Source: JBPBQZ01 sp050955105 (GTDB lineage: Bacteria; Pseudomonadota; Gammaproteobacteria; Burkholderiales; Burkholderiaceae). Taken from it: a stretch of DNA of 64,000 nucleotides. Every line of letters starts with the position of its first letter. Within the stretch, counting starts at the first letter, position 1. This document shows, in pieces, positions 62,832-64,000 of the stretch. The notes beneath the pieces are model-generated. The model saw only the letters and a list, made by a program, of their open reading frames with translations. It had not been told where the DNA came from and ran no database searches. The position numbers and the translations under genes were made by a program. The stretch covers positions 1 to 64,000 of the forward strand of contig JBPBQZ010000001.1 of NCBI GenBank assembly GCA_050955105.1, read 5' to 3'.

Positions 62832-64000
62832 CTAGATCTCGATTTTGGTACCGAGTTCGACCACTCGATTCGCTGGAATGCTAAAAAAATCGGTCGGCTT
62901 GGCGGCGTTTTGATGCATCCAGGCAAAAATACTTTCGCGCCACACCGACATACCCGGCAACTGCGTCGGCACCACGGTTTCACGCGCCAGGAAGAATGAG
63001 GTGTCCATCAATTCGAAACCCATGCCCTGATGCTTCTCGAGATAGCGCAGCACTTCCTGCACGTCGGGCGTTTCATTGAAACCGAAAGTCGCACGTATCA
63101 GGAACAGGCCGCCGTCGAACTGGCGAATCTCGATGCGATGCTCATCGTCGATATAGGGGATATCGCAGGTTACGAACGTCATGAAAATGGTTCGCTCATG
63201 CAATATCTTGTTGTGCTTCAAATTATGCAGCAGGCTCACCGGTACGAGCGTGTCATTACCCGACAGATAGATGGCGGTGCCGGAAACACGATGCGGCGGA
63301 TGCGCAAGCAAGCCTTGCAGGAACGGCTCGAGCGGAATACCGTCGGCCGCCGTGCGCGCCTTGACGATGCCGCGGCCCTTGAACCAGGTCATCAGCAGGA
63401 AGAACAACAGTGCGCCGATGCCGAGCGGCAACCAGCCGCCGTCGGCGATCTTGATCAGGTTGGCCCCCAGGAAAGCGAAATCGACCACCACGAATACCGA
63501 GATGATCGCGGCCACCAGCCACTTGTTCCAGTTCCACAAACGCAACATGACGACGCATACCAACAGGGTGGTAATGACCATGGTGGTCGTCACGGCGATG
63601 CCATAAGCGGCGGCTAGATTATTCGAACTCTTGAAGCTCAGCACGACGCAAATAATGATCGCCAGCAACAGCCAATTCACCAGCGGCACATAGATCTGGC
63701 CGATGGCGCTGGCCGACGTATGCAAAATCTTCATGCGCGGCACGTAGCCGAGCTGAATCGCTTGGCTGGTCAAGGAGAAGGCGCCCGAAATCACCGCTTG
63801 CGAGGCGATCACGGTAGCCACCGTGGCCAGGATAACCAGCGGAATCAACGCCCAGCTCGGTGCCATCAAGAAGAAGGGATTGGCGATGGCATGCGGCGAC
63901 CTCAGCAGCAACGCACCCTGCCCGAAGTAATTCAGCACCAAGGCCGGCATGACAATGCAATACCAGCCGAAGCGAATCGGGCGCGCGCCGAAATGGCCCA
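62832..64000 (-). CDS. kup: Potassium uptake protein Kup, 3' part
   Basis: Inner-membrane K+/H+ symporter. The reading frame is open to the right edge, so the 5' end is missing; about 389 codons are seen. GHFGARPIRFGWYCIVMPAL and LNYFGQGALLL match Kup, followed by six or so hydrophobic segments and the cytosolic C-terminal domain (HNLKHNKILHERTIFMTF). Any start inside the window, such as 63950, would be too short for the family. Confidence 0.95.
   Translation of the reverse strand, partial: GHFGARPIRFGWYCIVMPALVLNYFGQGALLLRSPHAIANPFFLMAPSWALIPLVILATVATVIASQAVISGAFSLTSQAIQLGYVPRMKILHTSASAIGQIYVPLVNWLLLAIIICVVLSFKSSNNLAAAYGIAVTTTMVITTLLVCVVMLRLWNWNKWLVAAIISVFVVVDFAFLGANLIKIADGGWLPLGIGALLFFLLMTWFKGRGIVKARTAADGIPLEPFLQGLLAHPPHRVSGTAIYLSGNDTLVPVSLLHNLKHNKILHERTIFMTFVTCDIPYIDDEHRIEIRQFDGGLFLIRATFGFNETPDVQEVLRYLEKHQGMGFELMDTSFFLARETVVPTQLPGMSVWRESIFAWMHQNAAKPTDFFSIPANRVVELGTKIEI

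Overview
The window is a high-GC segment of a Burkholderiaceae-type betaproteobacterial chromosome. The gene order (rpsB-tsf-pyrH-frr-uppS-cdsA-dxr-rseP-bamA; map-glnD-rluB; smc-zipA-ligA-def; dapC-dapD-dapE-prmB; phaC-phaB-phaR) and the protein sequences resemble Burkholderia sensu lato or Mycetohabitans. The species cannot be fixed from sequence reading alone. No rRNA, tRNA, insertion sequence, prophage or CRISPR array was seen. Almost all of the window is core housekeeping DNA.

Layout. 1-8130 (minus): translation, nucleotide, isoprenoid and envelope operon from rpsB down to the 5' part of bamA. 8440-12762 (plus): an accessory cassette placed between rpsB and map, encoding a 43-residue candidate precursor peptide, a C39-peptidase ABC exporter, a protein resembling LpxL/HtrB acyltransferases with a degenerate motif, and a short HlyD-type adaptor. 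12865-18304 (plus): map, glnD, rluB. 18305-25856 (minus): smc-zipA-ligA-def. 26132-32204 (plus): dapC, dapD, an ArsC/Spx-like gene, dapE, prmB, cls. 32208-37532: gpx, an ABC-F ATPase, radA, alr. 37761-42060: lplT, thiD, and the coupled set tsaB-rimI-udg. 42061-47552: a DEAD-box helicase with a long leader, uspA, a GGCT-like gene, and an AraC regulator overlapping galM. 47562-53483 (minus): rimO, dusC and a PHB locus phaC-phaB-phaR that lacks phaA. 53738-64000: pgeF, rluD, bamD, dinG with a repeat-bearing exported protein, tex, and partial kup.

The peptide-export cassette is the most likely undescribed system. The peptide has a plausible double-glycine-type leader (IYGA) and a cysteine-free core. 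It is followed by a terminator hairpin and then by the exporter, the acyltransferase-like protein and the adaptor, with a near-palindrome just upstream. I infer a small exported peptide, possibly acylated. The modification, activity and outer-membrane partner are not shown by the sequence.

Starts were re-chosen for many genes from ribosome-binding sites, overlaps with upstream stops and family N-termini. Several genes use GTG or TTG (smc, prmB, gpx, the ABC-F gene, dusC, rimO, radA and the acyltransferase-like gene).
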